From: Typha latifolia
Lineage: Eukaryota > Streptophyta > Magnoliopsida > Poales > Typhaceae
DNA length: 64,000 nt
NCBI GenBank assembly: GCA_019914945.1
Contig: CM034100.1
Coordinates: 13,217,096 to 13,281,095, forward strand
Direction of reading: 5' to 3'
Positions 34,401-46,223 of the stretch are shown here, piece after piece. Position 1 is the stretch's first letter. Every line of letters begins with the position of its first letter. Below the pieces are notes generated by a model that searched no databases, was not told the origin of the DNA, and was given only the letters and a program-made list of their open reading frames with translations. Position numbers and translations under genes: made by a program.

Positions 34401-37400
34401 ATACCATAATCAAATCTTCCTTCATTGGCCGAATTTTGTCTCCAAGCTGAAAATTTTCACGTAAAAGGGGGAAAAATTAGCAGTCTTTATGGTAATAAGT
34501 TTAAATGAAATCAAGTACATCATGCTGAATTAAAAACTAATACTCTCAAAGTGAAAAGCACTGTTTTGAAAAGCGGAAAAGGCGGCCATCATGACGGGGT
34601 GGTGCACCGGCCGCCCCGCCATGTTGAAAGGCGGCCAAGCGCCTTGGCGAGCTGCCTAGGCGCTAAATAGTACTAGGTGGGCCGCTTAGCCCGACTTGGC
34701 GAGCTAGCGCTTCGGTCCACCAAATCGAGATGCGGTTATTAGTGAGCGGGTCGGGTTTTATAGCGGATCGGGTTTAATAAAACTAACCAATTTAGAGGAG
34801 TTAATTGCTAATTACTTTATGAATTATTGAATTAAGATTACAGAGAAGAGATTTTTTTTCACTGTCATGCATTATTAATTGGAGGAATTTCTAATTGCCT
34901 GCTATTTAAGTATATAATTTCTAATTAGAGGATTTTGAAATGTGATTTATGTGAATAAACTAGAGTTAGTAAATAGATATCTCAGTTATTCAGTTATCAC
35001 TAATAAGCAATTAGCCAATGTGATTATGTTATTTAGTGTTTTGGTTTAGTGCACTATTAAAATTTATATATCTATTATACTTATTTATTTATTTATATTA
35101 AAAATGCTAGACCGCCTTGTCGCTCGCCTTCTGCCTAGGCGGTGGGGTGACCGCCTGCCACCCGCGGCCGCTTTTTAAAACATTGGTGAAAAGTTAGTCT
35201 AACAAATAACAAGAAAGCCAACAATAAAATGAATAAACAAAATATTATATTTAAGAAAAGCTATCCAAAATGATATTACTGACATAAGAGATAAAGTTAA
35301 TGGAGATTATGGTTTGAGGGGATTCTAAATGGTAACTATGGGGAAGAGAAACAAGGAGATACAGAGAAAACATAAACAATAGAATAACTACAAACTTAAT
35401 GATGTGGTCTAGGATAAGAAACATGTCGGTATAAACAAAGATAAAGAGGTATGTAGATCCATGCCCAAGAAAAGAAAGGCCTCAATGAATCTCTTCTTGT
35501 AGGTACCTTTTCTAGCATGCCTAGATCAATAAAACAGGGGGGAATGACTTATCAAACTGTGAGAAAAAAAGATACTGCCCACGTGGGTTGTGGGTTAAAA
35601 GAACCCAATCCACCTAGATTGTGAGGTACAAGAGAAAGTGTGGAATGAAAGGGGAGGAGAAAAGAGATATAACATGGAATCCACCATAAAGAAAAAGAGA
35701 GAAAAGGAGGAGATACAAATGGAATTTTCTACCAGAATAATTTTTTTTTTCAATTTTCCATGATAATTCTCTTCATTTTGAGATTCCTCTCAGCCCAATA
35801 TAAAGAGATGAGGAGATTACATCAAACCACAATCTAAATGAATCATAATCTTTCCCTATTTTAATCTATAATAAAGCTAGGATTCTATTAAATTCAAGAT
35901 CAACCATATCATAACAAAAGTAATCCTAAAACAAACTAACAATCAAATCTTCTTCTAAATTTTAAGAGTTTTGACTAAATAAGAATTCTAGAAATAAATC
36001 ATTTTCAATTAAAATACATCCAAAATAAATAAGAACATAAAAAATACTAAGGTTCAAGTATAAGAATCGGGATCAGGAACGACCGTCTAAAAAAACAATA
36101 CATATCGGTGGTATCGACCGGTTTGTATTTTAAAATATTTAAAATACAAAAAATTCTAAAATGTTTAAATAATAATAATAATAATATATAAATATAAATT
36201 ATTCATATGTAAATCTATAAATCAAAAAATAAATATTATTTTCTTAATTTTTCTCTCTTTCTACCACTCACACTCTCTCTCCCTCATATAAATTTAAAAA
36301 AATTTACTCTCCCTTGCTAGCTCTCTCTTATCACCTCTCTCCCACTACCTCTCTCTCCTACTACCACTCCCTCTCCCTTACCGACTCCCCTCTCATTAAC
36401 TCTCTCTTTCTCTCTCACCGACTCCCTTCTCTCTCATCGACTCCCTTCTCTCAATCTCTCTCTCCGATTTTCTCTCCTCTCTCTTTCCCACTGATTCTCC
36501 CTCTCCCTCACCAACTCCCTTCTCCCTCGATCTCTCCCTTTCCGATGCTTCTCCGACGAGGTATTTTCTCCTTTTCTCACTCCCTCTGACGAGCTCTTTA
36601 TCTCTCTCACTCTCCTCTCTTGCTCTTATTTTTCTTACTCTCCTCCCTCTCTTTCTCCCTTTCTCTCTCCTGATTTCAGTCGGTTTTGATCGATGCGGCC
36701 AATTCCAAACCAAAACGGATCGGGTATCGGCCAATCTAGCTAATACCAAGCCGAAACCAGTCATTGGACTGGTTTTAGCTCTAGATTGGGATCAATCAAA
36801 ACTTGGAACCATGAAAAATACTGAGCCAGAAAGTTTTCAATCATGTTTATATTAATATATCAAATACGAAAGACCAACATCAATAAATGCCAAGGTTCTA
36901 AAACACTGTAAGTAGTAAACGGGTAGACAAAGGGTCATGTAATGCCTAGGCACTAGGTGGGAGCTTTAGCAAACTCCCATGATTTAAGACATTTTAAAAT
37001 AAGCAAATAAAAAAATAATAGTTGAATTAAAAGTTGCAATTAGTACATACAATCTAAAAATTATTCTTATTAAGAACCATACTAGGCCATAAGGATCCAA
37101 TTTATCAACATCTACAATGATTTTGAATTTCAAAGTCACATTTGAGTATATCCCGTCTAAGGCCACATACTTACACCAGACAGATTCTAAAGAAAAGGAA
37201 AATGACTAAACAGCGTGTAAGAGAAAATTACCTTATGCATAAGTAAAACATCCCTAATATTTCCTATAACAGAATCACGTTTTGCAGCCCTTAGGACTCT
37301 GTCATTTACTGGCTTCCGCCCTTCATCTTCTTCCTCAAGGAGTTTCTCTGCTTCCCCAGGCCAGTAATCATTTTCACAATATGGCAAGCGTGCTGCAGTA

Positions 37401-40400
37401 ACCTTGAGCTTACATTCGCTTGTAGGTAGGAAAAACCAGTCATATAGATTTGTGCGCTCTGCAATAACATTTTGCTTGATAGCCTTATTGACCATTGTTT
37501 GATACCTACAGTTGGTTTAAACATGAATAATGCAAATAAGATGGTGCAATAAAAGTTACTGATAGATCAGCAAGTCTATTAGCAAGACCTACCAGTCACG
37601 AAGTTTGTCTGACTTCGGCATCTTTTGTGTTGTAGGATGGCAATAGAGAATATAATCATCACGCTTAATAGACGGGCAAACCCATAAGGAGCAGCTAGTG
37701 AAACCTCGTTTTTTGCAGTAATCCAGGTACCCTATCTAGACAAACAAAGATAAGGAAGAAAAATTAATTCTTCTTAAAATAGAGCTTTGCAAATAATGAA
37801 ATAGATGCAGGAAATTAACAATTAAATCAAAATAAAATATTTGTATTTATATAGTTACAATCTGGATGATAAATAATTTACCATAAGGTAATACTGAGTC
37901 ATACCAAAATTTCATGATACACAAAGGTTCGTAGAGCCTCTCCACTAGCAGCTTTTATTTCAGGCCTGAAGTACCTTACGGAATCTATGTATGAGAGATA
38001 AACATGCCTTTGATTGGGTAATGCAGATTTTGAACCATATTCTTGAACATACATTGCAAAAAGACAAACATCTGCACCTTCAATCTTCTGAAAGAGCAGA
38101 ATGGCCTGTAACAGAAAAGAGTGAACCCAGAAATAAGAATGAGCTAGCAAGAATCAATGACTTTCTTTGAGCACATAATGTCAGTATAAGGGGCGAGATC
38201 TAACAAAATCCAAGATAATATCTAAAAAAAGCCTTTACCTTTGACTTGTAAGGAAATTCTGTAGGATATTTTTCCTCCTTTAGAACATTATGAAGAAGTG
38301 GTTTCACTTTGAATATTCTCTCAATTGATGAAACAACTCTGACAGTAAGACCTTCAGCTGCTACCACCTGAAATTTGAGGAGAAAATAAATTCAATAAAG
38401 TAAATGGGTTCAGTAAGATCTTCATGTCGTATCCACTACTAATAATTACAGATTGGTATATAAGTTCAAACAAATTAATAACTATAATCAGATAAATAGA
38501 ATCTTAGCTTACTATTACATATAAGTCCAATCAACATATATGGTTACATTCGAATAAAAGAAATGTCTCTCATTTGTAGTAGTGATCATCTGATCCAAAG
38601 TTCTATACACATATTTATATTCCTTGTATTCATAGATAAACATATAAAAACACCAATTGCATCATATAAATGTATGCATATGTATGTGCACATACAGATT
38701 AACTGATATCCGTATGTAAATGAATTAGCTTTGCTGCAGAAGCTACAAAATAATCTTCAGCAGACAATTTTTAAGGAATCAAAAGATAGTACAACTATTT
38801 AAGAAGGAGACACCTTATAATTCCCGTCTTTAATTTTCATCTCTCAACAAGAATCAGGTCAACCAATAAATTGACTCCTTGACAACAGTTACCACAAGCT
38901 ATATTAAGTAATGGAAACAATGTATCCAGTAGCTAAACAACTGTAATTCTACCCATCAGTTTGCATCATGCCCACTTACCTGTGGAGTTGAACTTCTTTT
39001 TATTAGCAAAATTGCTAAAAGAACCATGTTTCTATAATTGATTGACAAAGGGAATTGCTTATTCCATGTATTTTATATGCCTGCAGAAGTCGTAGAGAAG
39101 CATTTGAAAAGTCAAAGATTTACCTCATCAATATTCTTCCCCAAGGTACTTGCTCTTTTTTCTCTGTCCTGCATAAGATGGCTGAAAAGCCACTGCTCAA
39201 TATGGTCGCTCAGCATAGTTCTTGGTAACTCATTTGCCCCAAGAATCTTACTGGATTCTAAGGGAACACGCTCTCTGCTCTCTATCTCTTTTAAGAAGCA
39301 ATTTGGACAAGTATAATCTGCTTGTGCCTCCTTTCTCATCCCGTTGAAAAGAGCACAAATTTGGTGTTGCCAAGCTTTGCACTTATCACATTGGACCCAC
39401 TGGAAAATGCAGTGACAGATAAATATATTTAATGATAAACATTATCATAAGCATCATATGATATAGAAAACTGACCCATTCCGATTCAGCATCAGTTTCC
39501 CCGTAGTTCCACCTCTTCTCCAAGTTAACCTTTCGGACACCACCCAAAGCAAACTTCATAGTCTCTCCAGAACTGTTGTAACAGTTGCCACAGAAAGATA
39601 CTGAATCACTTCCATCTGCGCCTTTGACATAATAGACACCCTTAGGATTAATTTGTTTAGAACATGATGCACAAAATCTTGGAGGAGTTTCAAAAAGGAG
39701 CTTCTCCATTCCACATAAACTGCATGTATTCTGATCTCTCAAGTGGTCCAACCCTTCGGATTGTTCAACCTTTGCCTTTTTCTGAAAGAATACATAACAA
39801 AAGAAGAAAAAAAACATAAATCTCATTTATAACAATCAATGACAATCATATATATAGCTAATCCAACAAAAGCATTGACATCTCTGAAGGTTTTGAAATC
39901 AGAAAAAATAGCAGGTTTAACATGCCAATGAATCCTAATCCAACAATTCTTCTCAGGTACAGGAAAAATATTGGTAATAATAATTTTGGACTAAACAAAG
40001 CGTTCACATGCACGTCTCTTCGGAGACATCCAATTAAAAAAGTATTCACATGCACAGGATCATTGGAAGAGAAAAGGAGAAGAAATTACAGTTCAGCTTG
40101 ATGTCCTCGTTCCTGGTAAAGCATTCATCAGTGCATATTGATTTATTTGAAAAGTGACTAGCAGTGCTGGATTATTTAAAATAATGTAAACAATCAAGAA
40201 GAAAAAAATTTACTATCCATAGGTTGAGATGACTTGAGCTGCCCAGCCTTAGCCTCCCATGTCATGGCACTCTTGAGAAGAGAAAGGGATACAGAGTAAC
40301 ATCAAGAGAGGGTGGATCATCTTCACTGACCGGATGGAGAGAGAACTGGTGGACGAGAGAACCGAAATGTTTTACGATACATGAGATTCAAGTTAAGTGA

Positions 40401-43400
40401 ATCGGATTGGGTTCATGCTTAGTGAGGATACAATCCAGGCCTGACTCAACCTGATTCACTTACATTCTCCCACCGTCATTATCAAGTGAAAGTCGAAAAT
40501 CAAAATTCAGATGAAAGAGGTTATGGGATGATGAATAATGATTACTTCTCTTCAGAAAATGATGAAACACAATGATTCTCATGCGTGCAAAATGCATTAT
40601 AACACTTAAATACTCTATCAGATATTTCCAATCTTATCACCTAAATCTTTAGCTACTATAAAGATATCAAATTTTATGTAAACATATCTGGACACTTTTT
40701 GGTTAAAATAAATATAAATACGAGTAACACATAACAAAGGTAGACATGGCTACCTCCTCACCCCCTCCTGCTTTATGAGAAACTTATTATTCATTTACTG
40801 GACTGCCATGTAAATCTAAATGTCCTTTTTCATTCTCTCAACCAGCCTAGAAATCTAATAGAGCTCACTGCAACTAGACATTTCTTTCCAAAGAAACTCA
40901 ACTAGGAAATTTTTCTCTATCAAAAGCAAGGTTTTGAAAGAGTGTAGGCGGGAGACGGACGATAACGGATCATGTAATGCCCAAGCGCTAGATAGGAGCC
41001 CAAAATTCAAGACAGTTAAAAGATAAACAAATAAATTAAAGAATAGTTAGAGAAAAAGTTAGAATTAATACCTATAATCTAAACATTATCTTAATCCATT
41101 CTTGTAAGAACTATACTAAGCTATTAGAATTCATTAATTCATCAACAAGTACTATAATTTTGATTTTTAGAGTCAATTTACATACTAAAATAAGATGCTA
41201 GTCACCTAGGCAGGACCAATCGGAGCCTAGTTATATTCTATCTAAGGCAGGAGACTAGGCGTTAAGATAAAAGTTTTTTAAAACAATGATAAAAAGAAAA
41301 ACTTGTTTAGACTACCTCTTTTTAAGGGCAAAACTTATCATAAATATAAATTTAAATAAGAACAAGAAATTTTGATCCATCTTTAAAAACTACTGGCTAA
41401 CCTGACCAGTGCACTGCTTGAGACTTCTGATGTGTTCCCTAAGGATCTCAGGAGTAAATGTATCAAGTAAGGAAGCACTTTTTGAATTCGGCTTTCCCAT
41501 CTCTGTTCCTCTAACCAATGAAATGACAGCTGATGATGGATGAACCTTGGATTCCTCTTCCATCACGACACAACCGGCCTTATTTTGTATGTTATGCTCA
41601 CTTTGTGCAGCAACCTCTGTTAATCCAATACAGTTCACAACAGGCAGCACATTAGTAGCCACTTCTGACTCAACTTCAAGTACAGAACGATTCGCACAAC
41701 TCTCGACTAGGGAAGTTGATAATACAACTGGTTCTATAATCTGCGAGCTCGAATTAGCAAAAGAATCCTTCTTATCATATGCATGATGAACCACTCTGGA
41801 AGGACTTGTGTTGTTAAGGACATGGGCTGACACCTGAGAAGACTTGTTTTGATTAAAATGAGCGAGAATGGGATGCTCCACCTTCCTACGTTTTGCTTGA
41901 TGTTCTTTATACTCTGGTTTATCAGATGTAGGCAAAACAGTCTCCCTCACAGCGGTGTTAGATGTCTCATAAGAAAACTTCTGCAGTTCTACCCTAACAG
42001 GACTACAAATAACACATGCAATCTCATGGCAATGTCTGTAGTGATCAGATAGCTTCTTGGTTTTCAAACATTTTATCTTGCAGCCAGAGTCGTCACAAGT
42101 CATGATGTGCCTAAGAATCTTTTTCATACTAGTGCAACATGTGACTGTGCATTCTAGAAGGGAGCAGTTGATAGCATGCTCATGCAGAAATAGAATCTTG
42201 TGTTCCTCAGCATATTGTGTAGCATCTGTTTTCGTTCCAAATTGAACAGCATCTAACACATTGTCATCAACAGAAAGCTGAACGGAAGAGGATTCATCTG
42301 CAGAAAGCTGATGTGGCCGGACAGTAACATTTTGCAATTTCAGATGGTCAAGTTGTTCCTCATTTGGTACAATGTAATCCATCTCAGCAGATCCTATGAG
42401 ATTGTCTCCTGACTGCAGCTGGTATAAACTCCTATTTTCAACAATCACATTTTGCTGCTGAAGAAATCGATTCTTTTGCATAGTCTTACTATCATTAGAT
42501 TGATTGCATAGTTGGAAATTTTCAGTTGGTCGCGTAGCTTGCAGATAGTGTGTGTGTTCCAAACCATGTGAGTTGGCACCTATTCTGGAAATTTTATCAA
42601 GGCCGACAGATTCTGATAGCAGTTCTACAGACTTTTCTAGACCAGAAAAAGAAACCACTGTAGGAGATCTGGGTCTCATGTTTGAGTTCAAGTTAAATGT
42701 GCCCATATATTTAGAATTCCCACTTGAACCAAGTGCTGATGAAGCTATTTTGAACATCTCAGATGCAGATTCTTGGCGACCAAACATCAGATGTGTATCA
42801 TCTGCCAAATAGAGTCCAAAATCAGATCATGAAATCAAGTCCACCTAATCAGTTGAGATGTTGCTTAAGTTCTAAATTGGCTGAAACTAGCAATGGATAG
42901 CTAAGAGATCTTACCATCTGGAAGGGACTCTACATAGCAGCTATGTGCTACTTCAACACAATTTGCTTCCGGATTTCTTCTGGTAATATCAATAATGGCA
43001 TTATGTTCATCAGCATTTCCACTAGAAGCCAACTGATACATGCCAGGGCTCCCGCTACCACCAATACCATGTGAAACATGACTCCTGCTGAATCCGATAT
43101 ACTGAGCTGGCAACATTACCTTGATATCATTGGAAGTCCTATGTCCTGTGATAAATTCAACTGATCTAGGGACCTGATGAGTAATATTTGTCCCTGGTAT
43201 GCTCTCCGGTCCATGCATAACTCTACCAGCTGAAGCAAGAGGAAAGCTAGCAACCACCCGGTGGTGTTGATTAGGCCCATATCCTGCAAAAAGGCCAACA
43301 TAGATAATTAAAAAAAATTCTAGAACATAGTCTAACAAGAGTTTGAATCAGTAGAACTTACTTTGAGAAGCAGACAACTCAGCATCAAAAAAGGAGCTGT

Positions 43401-45269
43401 TAGCTGATTCAGATACCACATTAGTATAGTTCATTCTTGAAGATGTGTTAACAAGCAAAGGGGCTAGTATCTAAGACTTACATGTTGGTGAAGAAATTGA
43501 CTGAGAAACATGGCAGGATGCATCTTTACTCTCAGAAACAGATCCAAAATCATGGATCAAAGTACCTATCCTAGCTTCAAGGGTACTCAAATCCATGTAA
43601 TGTACCTGACATTAGGAAAATATATGTGAAGATAATATGACACATGAAACTATGCAAAGAAACAAATTAGTAAATCTGGCACTCCTTAAGACAACTGTAT
43701 CGGGAGCACCATATGAAAGCGGTAAAATGTCAAAAGATAAGTATAACGCTAACCAATTAAACTATTTATTATCTTATTACAATCACATTAACCCCCTTTA
43801 TCTTCAGAATGCAAGTTTCTCCAATTTTTCTTTGCATCCTTACACTTTCTAACTCTCAAGAAGTAAAATATAGCTACAAACTCCGGAAATCAAACGGGAC
43901 AAGAATACAATAAAAGTAAATCCAAAAGTGCAGGCATAGGTTTATAAAATGTTGGTTCAGATTCAACAATGTACAACAGATGGTAGTACAAAACAGAAAA
44001 AAGACATAATATACCTTTGACGGAGATACAGCATAGAGTTTTTCATCCAAAGCTCTAACAAGAAACTCTTTAAAATCCAGATCCAACTGACGGAACTTTT
44101 CTTCCCTGCTTAAATACCTTGAACTGCAGAAGGAAAAGGCTTACAGGAAATTGAAGCATAAAATTAATTCAAAAGAGATGTGAACTATTATAAATAAACT
44201 TATTCCAAAGCTTGGAAGTAATAAACAAGATAGAAAGGTAAACAAACAGCTATGTTCTTTTTCTAGCAAGTGGAATCAATATATTTCTCCTGTTATTACT
44301 TATTAGACAACTACCACAATGCAGCTGCAAAAAAGGATTGCGTGAATTCCAGTAGATAACAATGCCATGCAGTTTGTGAGCAAATGGACCTTTGCCCTTT
44401 AAACTAAAGAATATGGAGACTATCAATGAAGCACGGACACAGACATGGGACACGGCGACACAGCAAATTTTGAAAAAATAGGACACCAACAGGGCATAGG
44501 ACACGGCGAAATAAATAAATAAATAAAATATATATAATTATTGATACATCTAAAGAAAAAGTTTATCGCAACCGCTCGTTCGTCGAGGTGAGGATTTAGG
44601 GCTGAGAGAGTAAGAGATTTCCTCCAAGGGGTAGGGCTTAGAAATTAATTTTGGGTTTGGATTTGGATTAATAAAAAGGACCCAATCCTGAACCATTAAC
44701 ACTGATATCAATCTTGCCGTGTCCCCCCCGTGTCCCCGTCGTGTCCCTCCCGTGTCCTGCAGTGTGCCCCTGTGTCCAATATTTTTTTATGTTTTTTTAA
44801 TTAATGATACTTCAGACACGTGTCCGAAGCGTGCCCGACACAGACACCTCCCCCTAGGAGAGGTGTCCGAACTTCATAGGAGACTATCAACCATGAATTT
44901 AGTGATCTCGTGAAGAACAGGTAACTTAATGACAGATGGCAAGCCATCACGTACTAAATTCAAGAACTGGTCAAGTACATAACAATAAAGGGAAGATAAG
45001 GAATATCGTACCAGAAAATACCCAATATTTGTTGCATATAATTAGAAGCAAAGGTAGAACGACAACATATGATATCCTTAGGGAAAATTGATTTAGGAAA
45101 TAAGAAAATTTACTTACATATTGTTCCTTATAATTGCACGAACTTCAGAAGAATCAGGATTCATATCCCACAACCGAAGAATATCTTCTCCATCTTGCAC
45201 TGGAGGCGGAAGCATACTGCTTTGATTCTGCAAATGCTTGACAGGCTGCCCACGCAAAATCTCTGCCAT
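31432..45269 (-). CDS. HAC1: p300/CBP-type histone acetyltransferase (HAC family)
   Basis: Seventeen coding exons, from 5' on the minus strand: 45269-45118, 44123-44015, 43605-43482, 43403-43362, 43283-42915, 42801-41402, 39781-39476, 39399-39124, 38367-38239, 38105-37905, 37735-37593, 37505-37232, 34446-34307, 33129-33051, 32973-32581, 31782-31571, 31483-31432. Phases agree throughout: 1466 residues, about 200 fewer than Arabidopsis HAC1, mostly N-terminal. Domains: TAZ1 (464-535), KRRKV nuclear signal (about 570), Cys-rich/PHD module (about 745-870), HAT core (about 930-1190), two ZZ fingers (1188-1245, 1314-1355) and C-terminal TAZ2 (1380-1450) with all three HCCC sites. W1054 and Y1085 match p300 W1436 and Y1467 with identical spacing. 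It acetylates histones as a transcriptional co-activator. Odd points: only about 16 residues follow TAZ2, and the ZZ2-TAZ2 linker is short, with a weak GTTCTG donor. Confidence 0.93.
34559..35185. mobile_element. hAT-type element in HAC intron
   Basis: A 627-bp element with perfect 8-bp duplications GTGAAAAG (34551-34558, 35186-35193). Inverted ends are CACTGTTTTGAAAAGCGG and, reversed from the right, CAATGTTTTAAAAAGCGG (16 of 18). The subterminal regions are GC-rich with GGCGG/CCGCC words (34575-34700, 35105-35170) around an AT-rich core. No ORF. It lies between the exons ending at 37232 and starting at 34446. Confidence 0.9.
36048..36813. mobile_element. hAT-type element in HAC intron, same family as 13857-14593
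   Basis: A 766-bp element with perfect 8-bp duplications AAAAATAC (36040-36047, 36814-36821). Ends are TAAGGTTCAAG and, reversed from the right, CATGGTTCCAAG. The layout mirrors 13857-14593: ATCGGTGGTATCGACCGG near the left, an AT block, a long CT-rich block (36245-36670), then CGGGTATCGGCC near the right. The CT block yields spurious ORFs on both strands. Confidence 0.88.
36891..37165. mobile_element. truncated relative of the 40927-41288 element
   Basis: Begins CAAGGTTCTAAAACACTGTA. It shares GTCATGTAATGCCTAGGCACTAG, the AACATTAT/AAATTATTCTTAT-AAGAAC stretch and GTCTAAGGC with 40927-41288. It stops matching near 37165, about 70 bp before the HAC exon, so its right end is missing. Confidence 0.6.
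40927..41288. mobile_element. hAT-type miniature element in HAC intron
   Basis: A 362-bp element flanked by ATCAAAAG (40919-40926) and ATAAAAAG (41289-41296), 7 of 8. Ends are CAAGGTTTTGAAAG and, reversed from the right, CATTGTTTTAAAAAAC. The subterminal GTAGGCGGGAGAC and its inverted CTGCC/GTCTCC partner near 41250 agree with an inverted-repeat element. It lies in the intron between exons ending at 41402 and starting at 39781. Confidence 0.75.
44424..44879. mobile_element. hAT-type miniature element in first coding intron of HAC
   Basis: A 456-bp element with perfect 8-bp duplications GAGACTAT (44416-44423, 44880-44887). Ends are CAATGAAGCACGGACAC and, reversed from the right, CTATGAAGTTCGGACAC (14 of 17). 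The interior is dense in GGACAC/GTGTCC in opposite orientations toward the two ends, so a single strand could fold strongly. Confidence 0.9.
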
Positions 45270-45280
45270 CACAATTTCAT
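45269..45280 (-). CDS. three-codon uORF whose stop overlaps the HAC start codon
   Basis: After the 5' UTR exon (ending at 46223) is joined to the acceptor at 45286, the leader reads ATG AAA TTG TGA. The final A is the first base of the HAC ATG (TGATG). The upstream ATG has A at -3; the HAC ATG has G at -3 and G at +4. This geometry is known to favour termination-coupled reinitiation, which is an inference here. Confidence 0.55.
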   Translation of the reverse strand: MKL

Positions 45281-46223
45281 TCTTACCTAAGATGCACAAT
45301 TCAATATATTAATATGTGGGTCAAATTCTTTGGTCAATAGGAACTGCCATAAAGCAAAATAATTAAGCGGCCAATGCATATAATTGTGCATTGTATAAAG
45401 CATACATATCTAGATATTACTTGTGTAAACAAAGGGATACAGATATTTGTTTGGTAATAGCTGGATTTCAAATGGATACAATTATACAAATAGAAATCAG
45501 TGATTGATCAAACATTAAATCAATCAGAATACATTTTTAATATTAAATGAATGTAAATCAAATAAGTTATTACTTATCCTTTGTGACTAATATGCTAGAC
45601 TGATCCTATCAATCAACCTTTGTCTTTGAAGTTCAACATCAGTAGAGAAATGCTAGCAAAATTTAGTTAAGTATTGTTTATGGTTTTGTCTTTTTGACTA
45701 TTTGAAGTTTCCTTTCTATAACCGTAGTTAGTAAACAAACAGAATAAAAATATCAACTACGAAATGCAACAAGAATCTACATTTACATCCTGTTTTTTTT
45801 TTATACTCTTATGGACCTCAAATATTGAAAAAGTTCTACAGTTTGAGAAAAGAAAAAAAAAAATACTTTCTAATGAAAGCCTTGCTTTCAAATAACTATT
45901 TAAACTAACCCAGTCTGTCCTTAGGCCTAATTCCATGCTCTATCTCTCCAGACCCAAATTATCAAAGGAATTCATGTGTCTAATTGAAGTAAACAGTTAT
46001 TGTTGGTATTCATAAATTTGGCACACTACATAGTGTGGGCTACTAGCATTAACCAGAAATAACAAAAAAAGACACATAATTCACGTAAATTTCTACGACA
46101 ATACAAAACAAAAGAACTAAAATTTCCTACAACTCCTCCATAAGCACATTACGGGCACGCAAGAATTTGTACCCATATAAAGACATCAAGAAACAGGGTT
46201 TACTGAGCCAATAAACGCTTACA

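Noticed and set aside
36314..36764. Ser/Leu-rich (+) and Arg/Glu-rich (-) ORFs of 91 and 122 codons
   Set aside because: Both are translations of the CT/GA tract of the hAT miniature in the HAC intron.
43434..43481. 46-bp intron in HAC ending at the AG before AATGAAC
   Set aside because: Too short for a plant intron, and it would create an in-frame TAA. The acceptor 32 bp further on (exon start 43403) gives a 78-bp intron with a CTAAT branch-like site and keeps the frame.
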